Numbered from the stretch's first letter, positions 54,378 to 62,686 are shown. The stretch is DNA of 62,736 bases from an uncultured Anaerococcus sp. (GCA_900551095.1 URUJ01000008.1:1-62736); one strand, 5' to 3'. Translations and numbers: made by a program. The notes: generated by a model from the sequence alone, not told the origin.

Positions 54378-54404
54378 GGAAATAAAAAGAAAAGGAGTGA
54401 GAAA

Positions 54405-54896
54405 ATGCAAGGATTTGATAGAATTATTTTAGTCTTATATGGAGCTATAACAATATTTTTCATTTATAGGTTGTTTAAGCAAACAAAGGATAGAAAACTT
54501 CTTGGTGAAAACGCTAAAGCTTTCAAAAAACCAATCTCATCTATGGAAATGATTTTATTTTCAATTTTGCTTGTAGTAGGTGGGGTGAATTTCATAAACG
54601 GCTATAGGGTTGAAGATAAATATTCTATGATAACCGCAGTTGTAATGATTATCTTAGCGATAGTATTTATGATTTTTACTTTAAGTAAATTATATGTAGC
54701 TGAAAATGGAATGTTAATAGCGTCTGGATTTGTTAGCTTTAAAGAGCTTAAGAAATGGGGCTTTGATACGAATAGAGGCGAGCTTGTTATGGCTGTCAAA
54801 AAAGACGGAAATAACACCCGTGAAAGTGTCAAGGTTAGAAAAGAAGACATAGAAGAGATAAACGAACTAATAAGAAAGTATAAACTAGGCAAATAA
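54405..54896 (+). CDS. Membrane protein with DUF5673-like C-terminal domain
   Basis: 163 residues. Spans at about 5-20, 47-65 and 75-95, then a cytoplasmic region of about 65 residues (LKKWGFDTNRGELVMAV and VRKEDIEEINELIRKY). The latter resembles the DUF5673 domain found after membrane spans in Firmicutes proteins; a PH-like fold is possible. No known function. AAAGGAGTG precedes the ATG. It stands between hpt and coaX without an obvious link to either. Confidence 0.65.
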   Translation: MQGFDRIILVLYGAITIFFIYRLFKQTKDRKLLGENAKAFKKPISSMEMILFSILLVVGGVNFINGYRVEDKYSMITAVVMIILAIVFMIFTLSKLYVAENGMLIASGFVSFKELKKWGFDTNRGELVMAVKKDGNNTRESVKVRKEDIEEINELIRKYKLGK

Positions 54897-54958
54897 GCTT
54901 GAAAAAGAGCCTCTTTAACCGTATCATATAAGAGTTAAATTAAACAAAGGATGAATAT

Positions 54959-55750
54959 ATGTTACTGGTTATAGATATTGGAAATACAAATACCGTTATA
55001 GGTATTTATGATAAGGAAAATTTAAAGGCTAGATTTAGAGTGGCAACTGACTTGAAAAGCACCAGCGATCAATTAGTTGCTACTTTATTTAATATGTTTA
55101 TGATTCACGATATTAAAGTGACAGATATAAACGATACTATCATTTCTTGCGTAGTACCAGATGTCTTATACAACTGGGAATCGGCAAATAGAAAGCTCCT
55201 TAATAAGGAAGCAAAGATTGTAGAATACGATACTTATACGGGTATTACCATTGATTATGAAAATCCAAGCGAGGTCGGTGCAGACAGAATTGTAGATGCG
55301 GTTGCTGCTCATTCAAAATACGGCGGACCATGTGTAGTTGTTGATATGGGGACTGCTATAACCGTTGATGTAGTTACATCTGACGCTAGGTATCTTGGAG
55401 GGGTAATAGCACCAGGCATCAAGATTGCCCAAGATGGTCTTTTTGGCAAAACTGCCAAGCTTCCAAAAATTGAACTCAAGCAACCAACTACAGCTATCAC
55501 GGAATCGACTACAGATGCGATAAACGCTGGTATTGTAATAGGCTATATTGGAATGATAGATAAACTTATAGAAACTGTTGAAGATGAGATAGTCGATAGG
55601 CTTGGTATTTCTAAAAGCGAAATAAATGTCATAGCAACTGGTGGTTTTTCCGAGTTAATTTCCCAATCAAGTAAGTATATAAATACCATAGAGCCAGATT
55701 TAATGCTTGAAGGCTTAAGGATAATTTATGAGAGAAATCTTGCTAGATAA
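54959..55750 (+). CDS. coaX: Type III pantothenate kinase
   Basis: First enzyme of coenzyme A synthesis, of the acetate/sugar-kinase fold. LLVIDIGNTNTVIGIYD is the N-terminal phosphate loop, GADRIVDAVAA and VVDMGTAITVDVV are the second signatures near 108 and 126, and GGVIAPGIKIAQDGL follows. 263 residues. Its last 23 bases overlap dus. Confidence 0.95.
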   Translation: MLLVIDIGNTNTVIGIYDKENLKARFRVATDLKSTSDQLVATLFNMFMIHDIKVTDINDTIISCVVPDVLYNWESANRKLLNKEAKIVEYDTYTGITIDYENPSEVGADRIVDAVAAHSKYGGPCVVVDMGTAITVDVVTSDARYLGGVIAPGIKIAQDGLFGKTAKLPKIELKQPTTAITESTTDAINAGIVIGYIGMIDKLIETVEDEIVDRLGISKSEINVIATGGFSELISQSSKYINTIEPDLMLEGLRIIYERNLAR

Positions 55751-56708
55751 AGAAATAATGCTTGCCCCCCTTGCAGGGGTTACAGATACCGCCTTTAGGC
55801 TAGTTTGTGAGAAAAATGGCTGTGATAAGACCTTTACAGAAATGATATCAGTAAATGCCCTAGCCTTTGATAATAGAGCCACTGAAGATATAATGTTTAT
55901 TTCAGATATGGAAAAAAACGCCAATATCCAAATCTTTGGTTCTGATATAGAAAAGATAAAAAAAGTAGTGGAAGAAAAAATAAATCCACTAACAAACATC
56001 AAAGAAATATCTTTTAATATGGGTTGTCCTGCACCAAAAATTTTCAATAATGGTGAAGGATCAGCACTTTTAAAAAATCCTCACAAGGTTTATAAAATAA
56101 CCAAGGCATTAAGAGAATCAACAGATAAAACAATTAATATCAAATACCGCCTAGGTGTGGATGAGACTAACATAAATTATATTGAAAATGGCAAGGCCAT
56201 GGAAGATGCTGGTGCAGATTATATAATTCTTCACGCAAGGACTAGAAAAGCTATGTATAGTGGCTCGGCTAATTGGCAGGCTATTAAAAATTTAAAAGAG
56301 AATGTTTCTATACCAGTAATAGCAAATGGTGATATATTCACTCCGGAAGATTATGTTAAGGTAATGGCTTTAACTGGAGCTGATGGCGCAATGATTGCCA
56401 GAGGAGCTATGGGAAATCCATTCATCTTTCGCTATATTAAGGAATATCTAAAAACTGGTTCTTATGAAAAAGTCTCATTTGATGAAATAATAAATCAAAT
56501 AAAAGAGCATTATGAACTTGCCCTTAAGTTTAAAGATGAAAGGCAAGTTATTAATCAAATGCGTAAACACGTTGGCTGGTATATCAAAGGTCTTTATATG
56601 TCAAGCGAATATAGGGACAGGATAAATAAGATACATACTAGCGAGGAAATTTTTGCCTTGCTAGATGAATATAAAAAAATTTTAGGTGATTATAATGACA
56701 GAGAATAA
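55728..56708 (+). CDS. dus: tRNA-dihydrouridine synthase (DusB family)
   Basis: FMN enzyme that reduces uridines in the tRNA D-loop. LAPLAGVTDTAFRLVCEKNG opens the TIM barrel. SFNMGCPAPKIFNNGEGSAL holds the catalytic Cys near residue 105. HARTRKAMYSGSANW and ANGDIFTPED are further signatures. 326 residues with the C-terminal helical domain. AAGGA lies nine bases before the ATG. It overlaps coaX and greA, an order also seen in Bacillus relatives (coaX, dus, greA/lysS). Confidence 0.94.
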   Translation: MREILLDKEIMLAPLAGVTDTAFRLVCEKNGCDKTFTEMISVNALAFDNRATEDIMFISDMEKNANIQIFGSDIEKIKKVVEEKINPLTNIKEISFNMGCPAPKIFNNGEGSALLKNPHKVYKITKALRESTDKTINIKYRLGVDETNINYIENGKAMEDAGADYIILHARTRKAMYSGSANWQAIKNLKENVSIPVIANGDIFTPEDYVKVMALTGADGAMIARGAMGNPFIFRYIKEYLKTGSYEKVSFDEIINQIKEHYELALKFKDERQVINQMRKHVGWYIKGLYMSSEYRDRINKIHTSEEIFALLDEYKKILGDYNDRE

Positions 56709-57168
56709 AGAAGTAATATTAACTAAAGAAAAACTAGAAAAACTAGAAGATGAACTTGAATATTTAAAAACTAAAAAACGTCCAGAAATGGCTGAAAAAA
56801 TCAAAATCGCAAGAAGCTTCGGAGACCTTTCTGAAAATGCTGATTATGATGAAGCCAAAAATGAACAAGGTGAAGTAGAATCAAGAATCATGAAGATAGA
56901 AGACATGATTAGAAATGCCAAGACAATAGAAGTCGTAGAAAATTCTGATACTGTTGGCGTTGGAAATACTGTCACACTTTTTGATGAAGAATTTGATGAA
57001 GATGTGGAATACCAAATCGTAGGAACAGCAGAATCAAATCCGCTTGAAGGTTTGATATCAAACGAATCACCAGTTGGCGCAGCAATAATCGGTCACAAGG
57101 TAAATGATAGAGTAGAAGTTGAAACACCAAACGGTAAGATGTATTTTGTAATAAAGAAGATTAAATAA
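56695..57168 (+). CDS. greA: Transcription elongation factor GreA
   Basis: Enters the RNA polymerase secondary channel to rescue backtracked complexes. The N-terminal coiled coil covers about 5-75, with the catalytic acidic tip in FGDLSENADYDEAKNEQG. The C-terminal FKBP-like domain has GTAESNPLEGLISNESPVGA. 157 residues. ATG 56695 has AGGTGATT upstream; an in-frame GTG three codons earlier lies in that site. Overlaps the dus end; lysS follows nine bases later. Confidence 0.96.
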   Translation: MTENKEVILTKEKLEKLEDELEYLKTKKRPEMAEKIKIARSFGDLSENADYDEAKNEQGEVESRIMKIEDMIRNAKTIEVVENSDTVGVGNTVTLFDEEFDEDVEYQIVGTAESNPLEGLISNESPVGAAIIGHKVNDRVEVETPNGKMYFVIKKIK

Positions 57169-57177
57169 GGAGAGAAA

Positions 57178-59091
57178 ATGGCTGATAACACACAAGATTT
57201 AAATGAAATGCTTAAGATCAGAAGAGAAAAACTTCATGAACTTAAGGAAGAAGGAAGAGACCCTCATCATATAGTAAATTTTAAAAATAGGATTAATTCA
57301 AAAGAAATCAAAGATAACTTTGATAACTATGAAGATAAAACTGTAAGAGTTGCCGGAAGAATCCTTGCCAAGAGAGGTCATGGAAACATGAGCTTTATGG
57401 ATGTACAAGACGAATCTGGTCAAATTCAGGTTGTAAACCGTAAAAATGTTATCGGCGATGATTTTAAATATATAAAAAAATATGACATCGGAGATATAAT
57501 CGGTGTTGAAGGAAGAGTTTTTAAAACAAACCAAGGTGAAATCTCAATCGAGGTAACAGAGTCAAATCTTTTAACAAAAGCTCTACAAATGCTTCCAGAA
57601 AAATGGCACGGACTTAAAGACCCAGACCTTCGATATAGACAAAGATATATAGATTTAATTGTAAATCCTGAAGTTAAAGACGTATTTGTTCAAAGATCAA
57701 AAATAATATCATCTATTAGAGAATTTTTAGATGGTAGAGGATTCTTAGAAGTAGAAACTCCAATCCTAAATACTATAGCAGGTGGAGCTACAGCTCGTCC
57801 ATTCATAACCCACCACAACACTCTAGACATTGATATGTACTTAAGAATAGCCAACGAACTTTACCTAAAAAGATTAATCGTAGGTGGTTTTGATAGGGTA
57901 TATGAAATCGGTAGAATGTTTAGAAACGAAGGAATGGATGCAACTCACAACCCAGAATACACCGCAATGGAATTATACCAAGCCTACGGCGACTATGAAG
58001 ATATGATGGAAATTACTGAAAACATGGTAGAATTCGTAGCGAAAAAAGTAAAGGGAACAACTGTTGTAGAATTTGATGGTGAAGAAATAGAGCTTAAAGC
58101 TCCTTGGAAGAGAATTCCAATGATAGAAGCTGTTAAAGAATATTCTGGTGTAGACTTTAACGAAATCAAAACCGACGAAGAAGCAATAGCAATTGCCAAG
58201 GAAAAAGGTGTAGAAGTTAAGGAAACAAGAGGCGAAATCATAGCAGAATTCTTTGATGAATTTGTAGAAGATAAACTAATCCAACCAACCTTTATCACAG
58301 ATTATCCAGTAGAAATCTCACCACTTGCCAAGAGAAAAAATGACGATAGATCTCTAACTTACAGGTTTGAAGCCTTTATCTCAGGAGCAGAAGTTGGAAA
58401 TGCATTCTCAGAACTAAACGATGCAGAAGATCAAAAAGAAAGATTTTTAGACCAAGTTAGAAAAAGAGAAGCAGGCGATGACGAAGCTCAAATGATGGAC
58501 TATGACTTTGTAAATGCCCTAGAAGTAGGTCTTCCTCCAACAGGCGGACTTGGAATTGGTATTGATAGACTTATTATGATCCTAACAGGCCAACACTCAA
58601 TCAGAGACGTCCTACTATTCCCAACAATGAAGCCAATAGGCTTAGAAAAGGCAGAAAATAAGGATTTGTCAAAAGAAACTTACGAAACTTACGACAAACT
58701 TACGACAGAAGAAATTGACCTTTCAAAAGTAAAGGTTGAACCACTATTTGAAGATATGGTTGATTTTGATACATTCTCAAAATCTGATTTTAGAGTCGTA
58801 AAAGTTAAGAACTGCGAAGAAGTTCCTAAGTCAAAAAAATTATTGAAATTTACATTAGATGATGGTTCTGAAAAAGAAAGAGTTATTTTATCTGGTATTA
58901 AGGAATATTACAGCGCAGAGAGCTTAATAGGAAAGACACTGCTTGCGATTTGTAATCTTCCTCCACGTAAGATGATGGGAATCGACTCAGAAGGTATGAT
59001 TATATCTGCAATTTGCGAGTACGACGGAGAAGAAAAACTTAACTTAATAATGTTGGATGATAATATTCCAGCAGGATCAAAATTATATTAA
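57178..59091 (+). CDS. lysS: Class II lysine-tRNA ligase fused to a Trbp111-type tRNA-binding domain
   Basis: Charges tRNA-Lys. The anticodon-binding OB domain covers about 45-150. The catalytic core has ETPILNTIAGGATARPF (motif 1 region), MFRNEGMDATHNPEYTAMEL (motif 2) and PPTGGLGIGIDRLIMILTG (motif 3, near 455). Ordinary LysRS ends near residue 495. Here a linker leads to about 115 extra residues (about 525-637) whose FSKSDFRVVKVKNCEEV, LLKFTLDDG, ILSGIKEYY and GKTLLAICNLPPRKMMGI match the OB-fold domain at the C-terminus of MetRS and in Trbp111. GGAGAG precedes the ATG. Confidence 0.96.
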   Translation: MADNTQDLNEMLKIRREKLHELKEEGRDPHHIVNFKNRINSKEIKDNFDNYEDKTVRVAGRILAKRGHGNMSFMDVQDESGQIQVVNRKNVIGDDFKYIKKYDIGDIIGVEGRVFKTNQGEISIEVTESNLLTKALQMLPEKWHGLKDPDLRYRQRYIDLIVNPEVKDVFVQRSKIISSIREFLDGRGFLEVETPILNTIAGGATARPFITHHNTLDIDMYLRIANELYLKRLIVGGFDRVYEIGRMFRNEGMDATHNPEYTAMELYQAYGDYEDMMEITENMVEFVAKKVKGTTVVEFDGEEIELKAPWKRIPMIEAVKEYSGVDFNEIKTDEEAIAIAKEKGVEVKETRGEIIAEFFDEFVEDKLIQPTFITDYPVEISPLAKRKNDDRSLTYRFEAFISGAEVGNAFSELNDAEDQKERFLDQVRKREAGDDEAQMMDYDFVNALEVGLPPTGGLGIGIDRLIMILTGQHSIRDVLLFPTMKPIGLEKAENKDLSKETYETYDKLTTEEIDLSKVKVEPLFEDMVDFDTFSKSDFRVVKVKNCEEVPKSKKLLKFTLDDGSEKERVILSGIKEYYSAESLIGKTLLAICNLPPRKMMGIDSEGMIISAICEYDGEEKLNLIMLDDNIPAGSKLY

Positions 59092-59108
59092 AAGAACACG
59101 CTAATTAT

Positions 59109-59145
59109 GGAACTGGGGTTTGTAATGAATCCCAGTTTCATTTTA
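59109..59145 (+). terminator. lysS terminator
   Basis: GAACTGGGGTT pairs with AATCCCAGTTTC (one G-U), then ATTTTAT. End of the housekeeping part of the window. Confidence 0.8.
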
Positions 59146-59217
59146 TAATTGGATTAATAGAATTATTTAGCTATATAATAAAATCAATTTAAAGAAAAAT
59201 AAATATTAGATAATCTC

Positions 59218-59253
59218 AGACGATAGAAATTAAAAACTCTATCGTCTTTTTTT
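59218..59253 (+). terminator. Orphan terminator hairpin A
   Basis: AGACGATAG (59218-59226) pairs perfectly with CTATCGTCT (59239-59247), then seven Ts. No intact gene precedes it. It closely resembles the hairpin at 61110-61146 in loop and tail. Confidence 0.8.
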
Positions 59254-59261
59254 ACTCAAAA

Positions 59262-59378
59262 CTTGGATGTTATTATGATAAGCATAAAAAGTCCATATTA
59301 GAGCAAATAAAAAGCTTTAAGACAGACGATAAAACTAAATCAAACAAGAAAGACCGTAGCAAAGGTGAAGAGAAATAA
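59262..59378 (+). pseudogene. C-terminal coding remnant, probably from a mobile element
   Basis: An in-frame stretch ending TAA at 59376-59378 reads LGCYYDKHKKSILEQIKSF and then a lysine-rich tail ending KGEEK. It has no start or ribosome site and its upstream frame runs into terminator A. The charged C-terminus resembles tails of mobilization or transposon proteins, but I cannot name the family. Together with the flanking hairpins it suggests a deletion scar. The 560 bases between lysS and the MFS gene hold only this, two hairpins and a promoter. Confidence 0.35.
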
Positions 59379-59383
59379 ATATC

Positions 59384-59408
59384 GGCAGTCTTCGGCTTGC
59401 CTTTTATT
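59384..59408 (+). terminator. Hairpin after the coding remnant
   Basis: GGCAGTC-TTCG-GCTTGCC with a stable TTCG loop and TTTTATTT tail; the stem has one mismatch and one G-U. Confidence 0.55.
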
Positions 59409-59441
59409 TGAATGCTTAGTTTAACGCAGTAAATCATATAA

Positions 59442-59471
59442 TTGAAAGGAATCTGTGTTATATGCTATAAT
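59442..59471 (+). promoter_or_regulatory. Promoter of the MFS exporter gene
   Basis: TTGAAA at 59442-59447 and TATAAT at 59466-59471 with an 18-base spacer and a TGC extension before the -10. It leaves a leader of about 175 bases before the start codon. Confidence 0.7.
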
Positions 59472-59652
59472 TAGGTAGTAAATCTATACATTAGAAAAAA
59501 ATGCTTATTCCCCAAAATTATAATATAAATTGTCTCTAGGCATTGGAGAATGGTAGATTATTCGAAAATCGATATTTAGAAAATACTTTTTCGGGATACA
59601 TTGAAAATGATTTACTCAACACATGAAAATATAAAATAAGGAGAAAATATAT

Positions 59653-60924
59653 TTGAATTTATTAAAGAATAAATCTTTTATGTCATTTTGGGGTTCAACT
59701 ACCCTATTACGTTTAGCTTCAAATATTTTACAATTCGCATTAGCGATTTATGTATTAGACTTGACAGGATCTGCATTGGTTTTTTCAACTGTTCTTTCGG
59801 TAATTATTTTACCGAGATTGATTTTCACGCCAATTTCAGGGTATTTAGCAGATTGTAGAAATTGTATACATGTTCTACGCTGGTGTGCATTAAGTCTTGT
59901 AGTTTTGATGGCGAGTTTTTTTATAATACACACGGTTATTAAACCATTATCAATACCTCTGATATATATTTTGGTTATTTTTTTGGAAATTTGTGAAACG
60001 CTTATTTCTGCATCAGACGCTAAAGCAATTGTTCTAATAATTGAAAAAGATAAAATTGCTTCGGCAAGTAAATTGTCCTCTCTGGACGATGGAATTGTTG
60101 AGATAGCATCTCCTGTTATTGGCGGATTTGCTTACGGAGTATTTGGTTTAAGTACAGTTTTGTTTGTAGCTTTATTTATAGAGGCAGTTGCATTTTTACT
60201 AATGATGATTGTGCGTACTAATGGAGTTTCTCATTGTGATAAACTCATTGAAAAATCTAAAACTAACATTGTGAGAGACAGTATCACTTCTTATAAAAGT
60301 GCAGTTATTTCCATGAAAGAGTACCCTTTCGTAGTTGGGATAGTGTTGTTCGCTCCGCTTTTTAACTTCTTTATTGCACCATTATTTTCCATTGTTGTCC
60401 CACATTTTATTCGCATTACACTTAATTCTAATGTTGATGTTTACACAGCCTATAATTTAATTCTTGGTGTAGCGGGACTAATTGCTCCATTTATTGCGAT
60501 GATGGTAATCAAAAACGATGATGAGAAAATAGCGAATATGAACGGGACATTGTTTTTGGCTGGGATGTTAATCTTTCTTTCGTTTGCATTAAATTATCTG
60601 TTTAATATTCAATCAGAAGCGTTACTATATATCGTTGTTGGAATTATGGCTATAGCCGTAATAATAATTACTGTAATGAATATTGCAACAACTATTACAA
60701 TAAAAAGTAAAATTCCAGAAGATATTCTTGGAAGAATAGTATCTATAATTCAATTATGTGCTGTTGTTGCGATGCCATTGGGACAATTGCTATATGGATA
60801 TTTTGCAGACAATTTTCCGGCAACTATTTCTTTTATATTCTCAGCTTTCGGACTTTGTATAACCTATTTAGTAATGCGAAAAACATATAAGCGTTTGGAT
60901 GAGGATAAAAATGTTAGGGCTTAA
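59653..60924 (+). CDS. MFS exporter (MFS_3/Mef-like)
   Basis: 423 residues with 12 predicted spans, the two halves joined by a polar loop near residues 185-215. WGSTTLLRLASNILQFALAI and LILPRLIFTPISGYLADC-like segments resemble drug-efflux MFS proteins of the MefA/EntS type. GRIVSIIQLCAVVAMPLGQL is the typical late motif. TTG 59653 follows AAGGAGA by eight bases; the next ATG is inside the first span. The substrate is unknown. Long leader, accessory setting and mobile-type neighbours suggest acquisition, possibly as a resistance or export gene. Confidence 0.82.
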   Translation: MNLLKNKSFMSFWGSTTLLRLASNILQFALAIYVLDLTGSALVFSTVLSVIILPRLIFTPISGYLADCRNCIHVLRWCALSLVVLMASFFIIHTVIKPLSIPLIYILVIFLEICETLISASDAKAIVLIIEKDKIASASKLSSLDDGIVEIASPVIGGFAYGVFGLSTVLFVALFIEAVAFLLMMIVRTNGVSHCDKLIEKSKTNIVRDSITSYKSAVISMKEYPFVVGIVLFAPLFNFFIAPLFSIVVPHFIRITLNSNVDVYTAYNLILGVAGLIAPFIAMMVIKNDDEKIANMNGTLFLAGMLIFLSFALNYLFNIQSEALLYIVVGIMAIAVIIITVMNIATTITIKSKIPEDILGRIVSIIQLCAVVAMPLGQLLYGYFADNFPATISFIFSAFGLCITYLVMRKTYKRLDEDKNVRA

Positions 60925-61081
60925 TTTATCTTATAAAATTTTCAGTGGTATTGATGTTGTACTTGAAGATATTGGTAGAGTTTTATCTGTAAGCAGAAAC
61001 TCAATATTATTGGCAACTGCAAGTGGAGAATTAACGATAAGCAATTCTAAAAAAATGATAAATGGTATGCAAAGAATGTAA
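60911..61081 (+). CDS. Small protein of unknown function behind the MFS gene
   Basis: 56 residues starting MLGLNLSYKIFSGIDVVLED and containing RVLSVSRNSILLATASGELT. GAGGAT lies five bases upstream of ATG 60911, and the start overlaps the MFS stop, so coupled expression is likely. Moderately hydrophobic, no clear span or signal. Not recognised; it could also be a truncated remnant. Confidence 0.4.
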   Translation: MLGLNLSYKIFSGIDVVLEDIGRVLSVSRNSILLATASGELTISNSKKMINGMQRM

Positions 61082-61109
61082 CAGAAGAAAATCTTCAAAA
61101 TAGAAAAAG

Positions 61110-61146
61110 GATGATTAGAAAAATAAAAATCTAGTCGTCTTTTTTG
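61110..61146 (+). terminator. Orphan terminator hairpin B
   Basis: GATGATTAG (61110-61118) pairs with CTAGTCGTC (61131-61139, two G-U pairs), then a T-run. Similar in plan and sequence to hairpin A at 59218-59253. Confidence 0.75.
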
Positions 61147-61167
61147 TTTTAAAGAAAGGAGTTATAT

Positions 61168-61458
61168 ATGAAAAAATTAGATCAAATAAGACAAGAGTCA
61201 AAAGAAATAAAAGACAAAATTGATGATACAGAAGAAAGATTAAGGCAACTAAAAAATCAAGAAAAGAAGATATTAAAACAAGACATAGTGAAAAGAAGAA
61301 AAGAAAGAACACATAGGCTCATAACAAGAGGAGCAATCTTAGAAAGCCTTATAGAAAATGCAGAAGAGCTAACAGATGAAGAAATAAAAATCCTACTAGA
61401 AGAAGCAACAAATACAAAAGAATTTAAAGAAACACTAAAAATAATGAGAGAAAATTAA
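61168..61458 (+). CDS. DUF3847-type coiled-coil protein (mobile-element associated)
   Basis: 96 residues, almost wholly helical and charged (IRQESKEIKDKIDDTEERLR; HRLITRGAILESLIENAEEL). DUF3847 proteins of this size are common small genes of conjugative and mobilizable elements of Firmicutes, usually near the relaxase. AAAGGAGTTATAT precedes the ATG. Hairpins flank the gene on both sides. Confidence 0.7.
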   Translation: MKKLDQIRQESKEIKDKIDDTEERLRQLKNQEKKILKQDIVKRRKERTHRLITRGAILESLIENAEELTDEEIKILLEEATNTKEFKETLKIMREN

Positions 61459-61484
61459 GAAAAATAAAATATCAACCAATACGA

Positions 61485-61516
61485 AAGATGTTTCCTAATC
61501 ACAGGAAATCTTTTTT
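61485..61516 (+). terminator. Hairpin after the DUF3847 gene
   Basis: AGAT-G-TTTCCT pairs with AGGAAATCT around AATCAC (one bulged base), then six Ts. Confidence 0.75.
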
Positions 61517-61539
61517 GTGTAAGTCGAAAGGAGGACTAA

Positions 61540-61741
61540 ATGGCAGAAAATGAAAAAGTACAGAGCAGTGAAACACAGACAGACAAACAAAGAACGAGCC
61601 ACGCTACAAAAACCGAATGGCGTTATGATAAAAAAGATAAATGGAAAGACCTTTGTAACAGAGATATATTTTGATAAAAAGAGCAAGGATACATTTCAAG
61701 ATAAGCTGTTAAAGGTAGTGCAATCGGAACGGAAAGAATGA
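61540..61741 (+). pseudogene. Frameshifted TnpW-like transposon protein gene
   Basis: GAAAGGAGG stands eight bases before ATG 61540, which opens MAENEKVQSSETQTDKQRTS but stops at 61674 after 44 codons. The +1 frame continues with GVMIKKINGKTFVTEIYFDK and SKDTFQDKLLKVVQSERKE to 61741, which looks like the conserved part of TnpW-family proteins. Removing one A from the run at about 61604-61608 joins both frames. Either a frameshift has broken the gene, or translation starts at the unsupported ATG 61550. Confidence 0.6.
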
Positions 61742-61854
61742 AAAATAGATTGCTAAGTATTAACATTTTCAATTTTTTCAATATATAGTTCTATGCAACC
61801 CTTAATACGTTTGATGATATGTGTAAAACTATGAGTTGTAAAAGAAAAAATTAC

Positions 61855-61883
61855 TTGAAAAACCATGTAAAATGTCGTAATAT
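61855..61883 (+). promoter_or_regulatory. Promoter for the 61919 gene
   Basis: TTGAAA (61855-61860) and TAATAT (61878-61883) with a 17-base spacer, 35 bases before the start codon. Confidence 0.6.
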
Positions 61884-61918
61884 TAAGTAAAAACTTAAAA
61901 AAGATAGGAGATAATAAA

Positions 61919-62434
61919 ATGGGCTTGTTTAATTTATTTGGTGGCAAAAAAACAGTTAACCTAGATAAAGTAAAAAGCGATGAAAACAAAAATCGCATGA
62001 GAGAAATCTTTGATAAGCAAGTAGATAATGGTTCGGAATATAAAATAGTTTATGCTTATTCAGAAGATATTGGTGGTGCGAATTTCGCATTGCTTCGCAC
62101 GGTTTCCTATAAATACAGAAGTTTTATACTTGGATATAAGGAAGATGATCTAAGTTTAGTTTTTCTTGAAGTAAGCCCCGATTTAACTCAGGTTGGAGAA
62201 GCACTTTTGTATAAACCGCAAGATGTAAAGAAAACCAATTTTACAAAGATGGTAGGTGCATATTATCTACAGTATGGAAGTTCATTTAAGAAAGAATTTT
62301 TCAACTTTTTTGTTCCTGAGACTATTGATGATATAGTTAATCATGATTGGTATGATGAAGATACTTTTACCTACATTGATCAAAGAGAAGTATATGGCAG
62401 CTGGGTGGATTTTTGGAATAAATTTTGTAAATAA
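61919..62434 (+). CDS. Hypothetical cytoplasmic protein
   Basis: 171 residues, no signal or membrane span. It starts MGLFNLFGGKKTVNLDKVKS; a short hydrophobic MGLFNLFG opening occurs in many small Firmicutes proteins. The core is rich in Tyr, Phe and Asp (KYRSFILGYKEDDLSLVFLE) and the end is SWVDFWNKFC. I do not recognise a family. GATAGGAGAT precedes the ATG and a promoter is present, so it is probably expressed. It forms a pair with the small membrane protein after it. Confidence 0.6.
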   Translation: MGLFNLFGGKKTVNLDKVKSDENKNRMREIFDKQVDNGSEYKIVYAYSEDIGGANFALLRTVSYKYRSFILGYKEDDLSLVFLEVSPDLTQVGEALLYKPQDVKKTNFTKMVGAYYLQYGSSFKKEFFNFFVPETIDDIVNHDWYDEDTFTYIDQREVYGSWVDFWNKFCK

Positions 62435-62447
62435 AAGGTAATTTATT

Positions 62448-62669
62448 GTGAATATGTTACCAAATTATATTTTGGCTTTTATTTTTACAGTATTCCTAAT
62501 ATATAGTTTTATAAATATTAAAGTAAAAAAAGCTAAGGTTAGCAACGGCTGCCTTTATGGAATTGGAGTTCTTATTGCAATATTATTACTTGGAATGTCT
62601 ATTTATGGAATAATATTTAATATTCCATTAGGACAAGTGCAACTAATGATAGAAAATAGCTTCAAATAA
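62448..62669 (+). CDS. Small two-span membrane protein
   Basis: 73 residues from GTG 62448 (or 71 from ATG 62454; AAAAGGT upstream fits either). Spans at about 7-24 and 38-60 with a short basic loop KVKKAKVSNG. Not recognised. Thirteen bases after the preceding gene and before a terminator, so the two form a small operon. Confidence 0.5.
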   Translation: MNMLPNYILAFIFTVFLIYSFINIKVKKAKVSNGCLYGIGVLIAILLLGMSIYGIIFNIPLGQVQLMIENSFK

Positions 62670-62686
62670 GGAAATATAGATTTGAG

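Noticed and set aside
61919..62669. Firm toxin-antitoxin assignment of the last gene pair
   Set aside because: Sizes and order are not typical, and no toxin or DNA-binding motif is visible.
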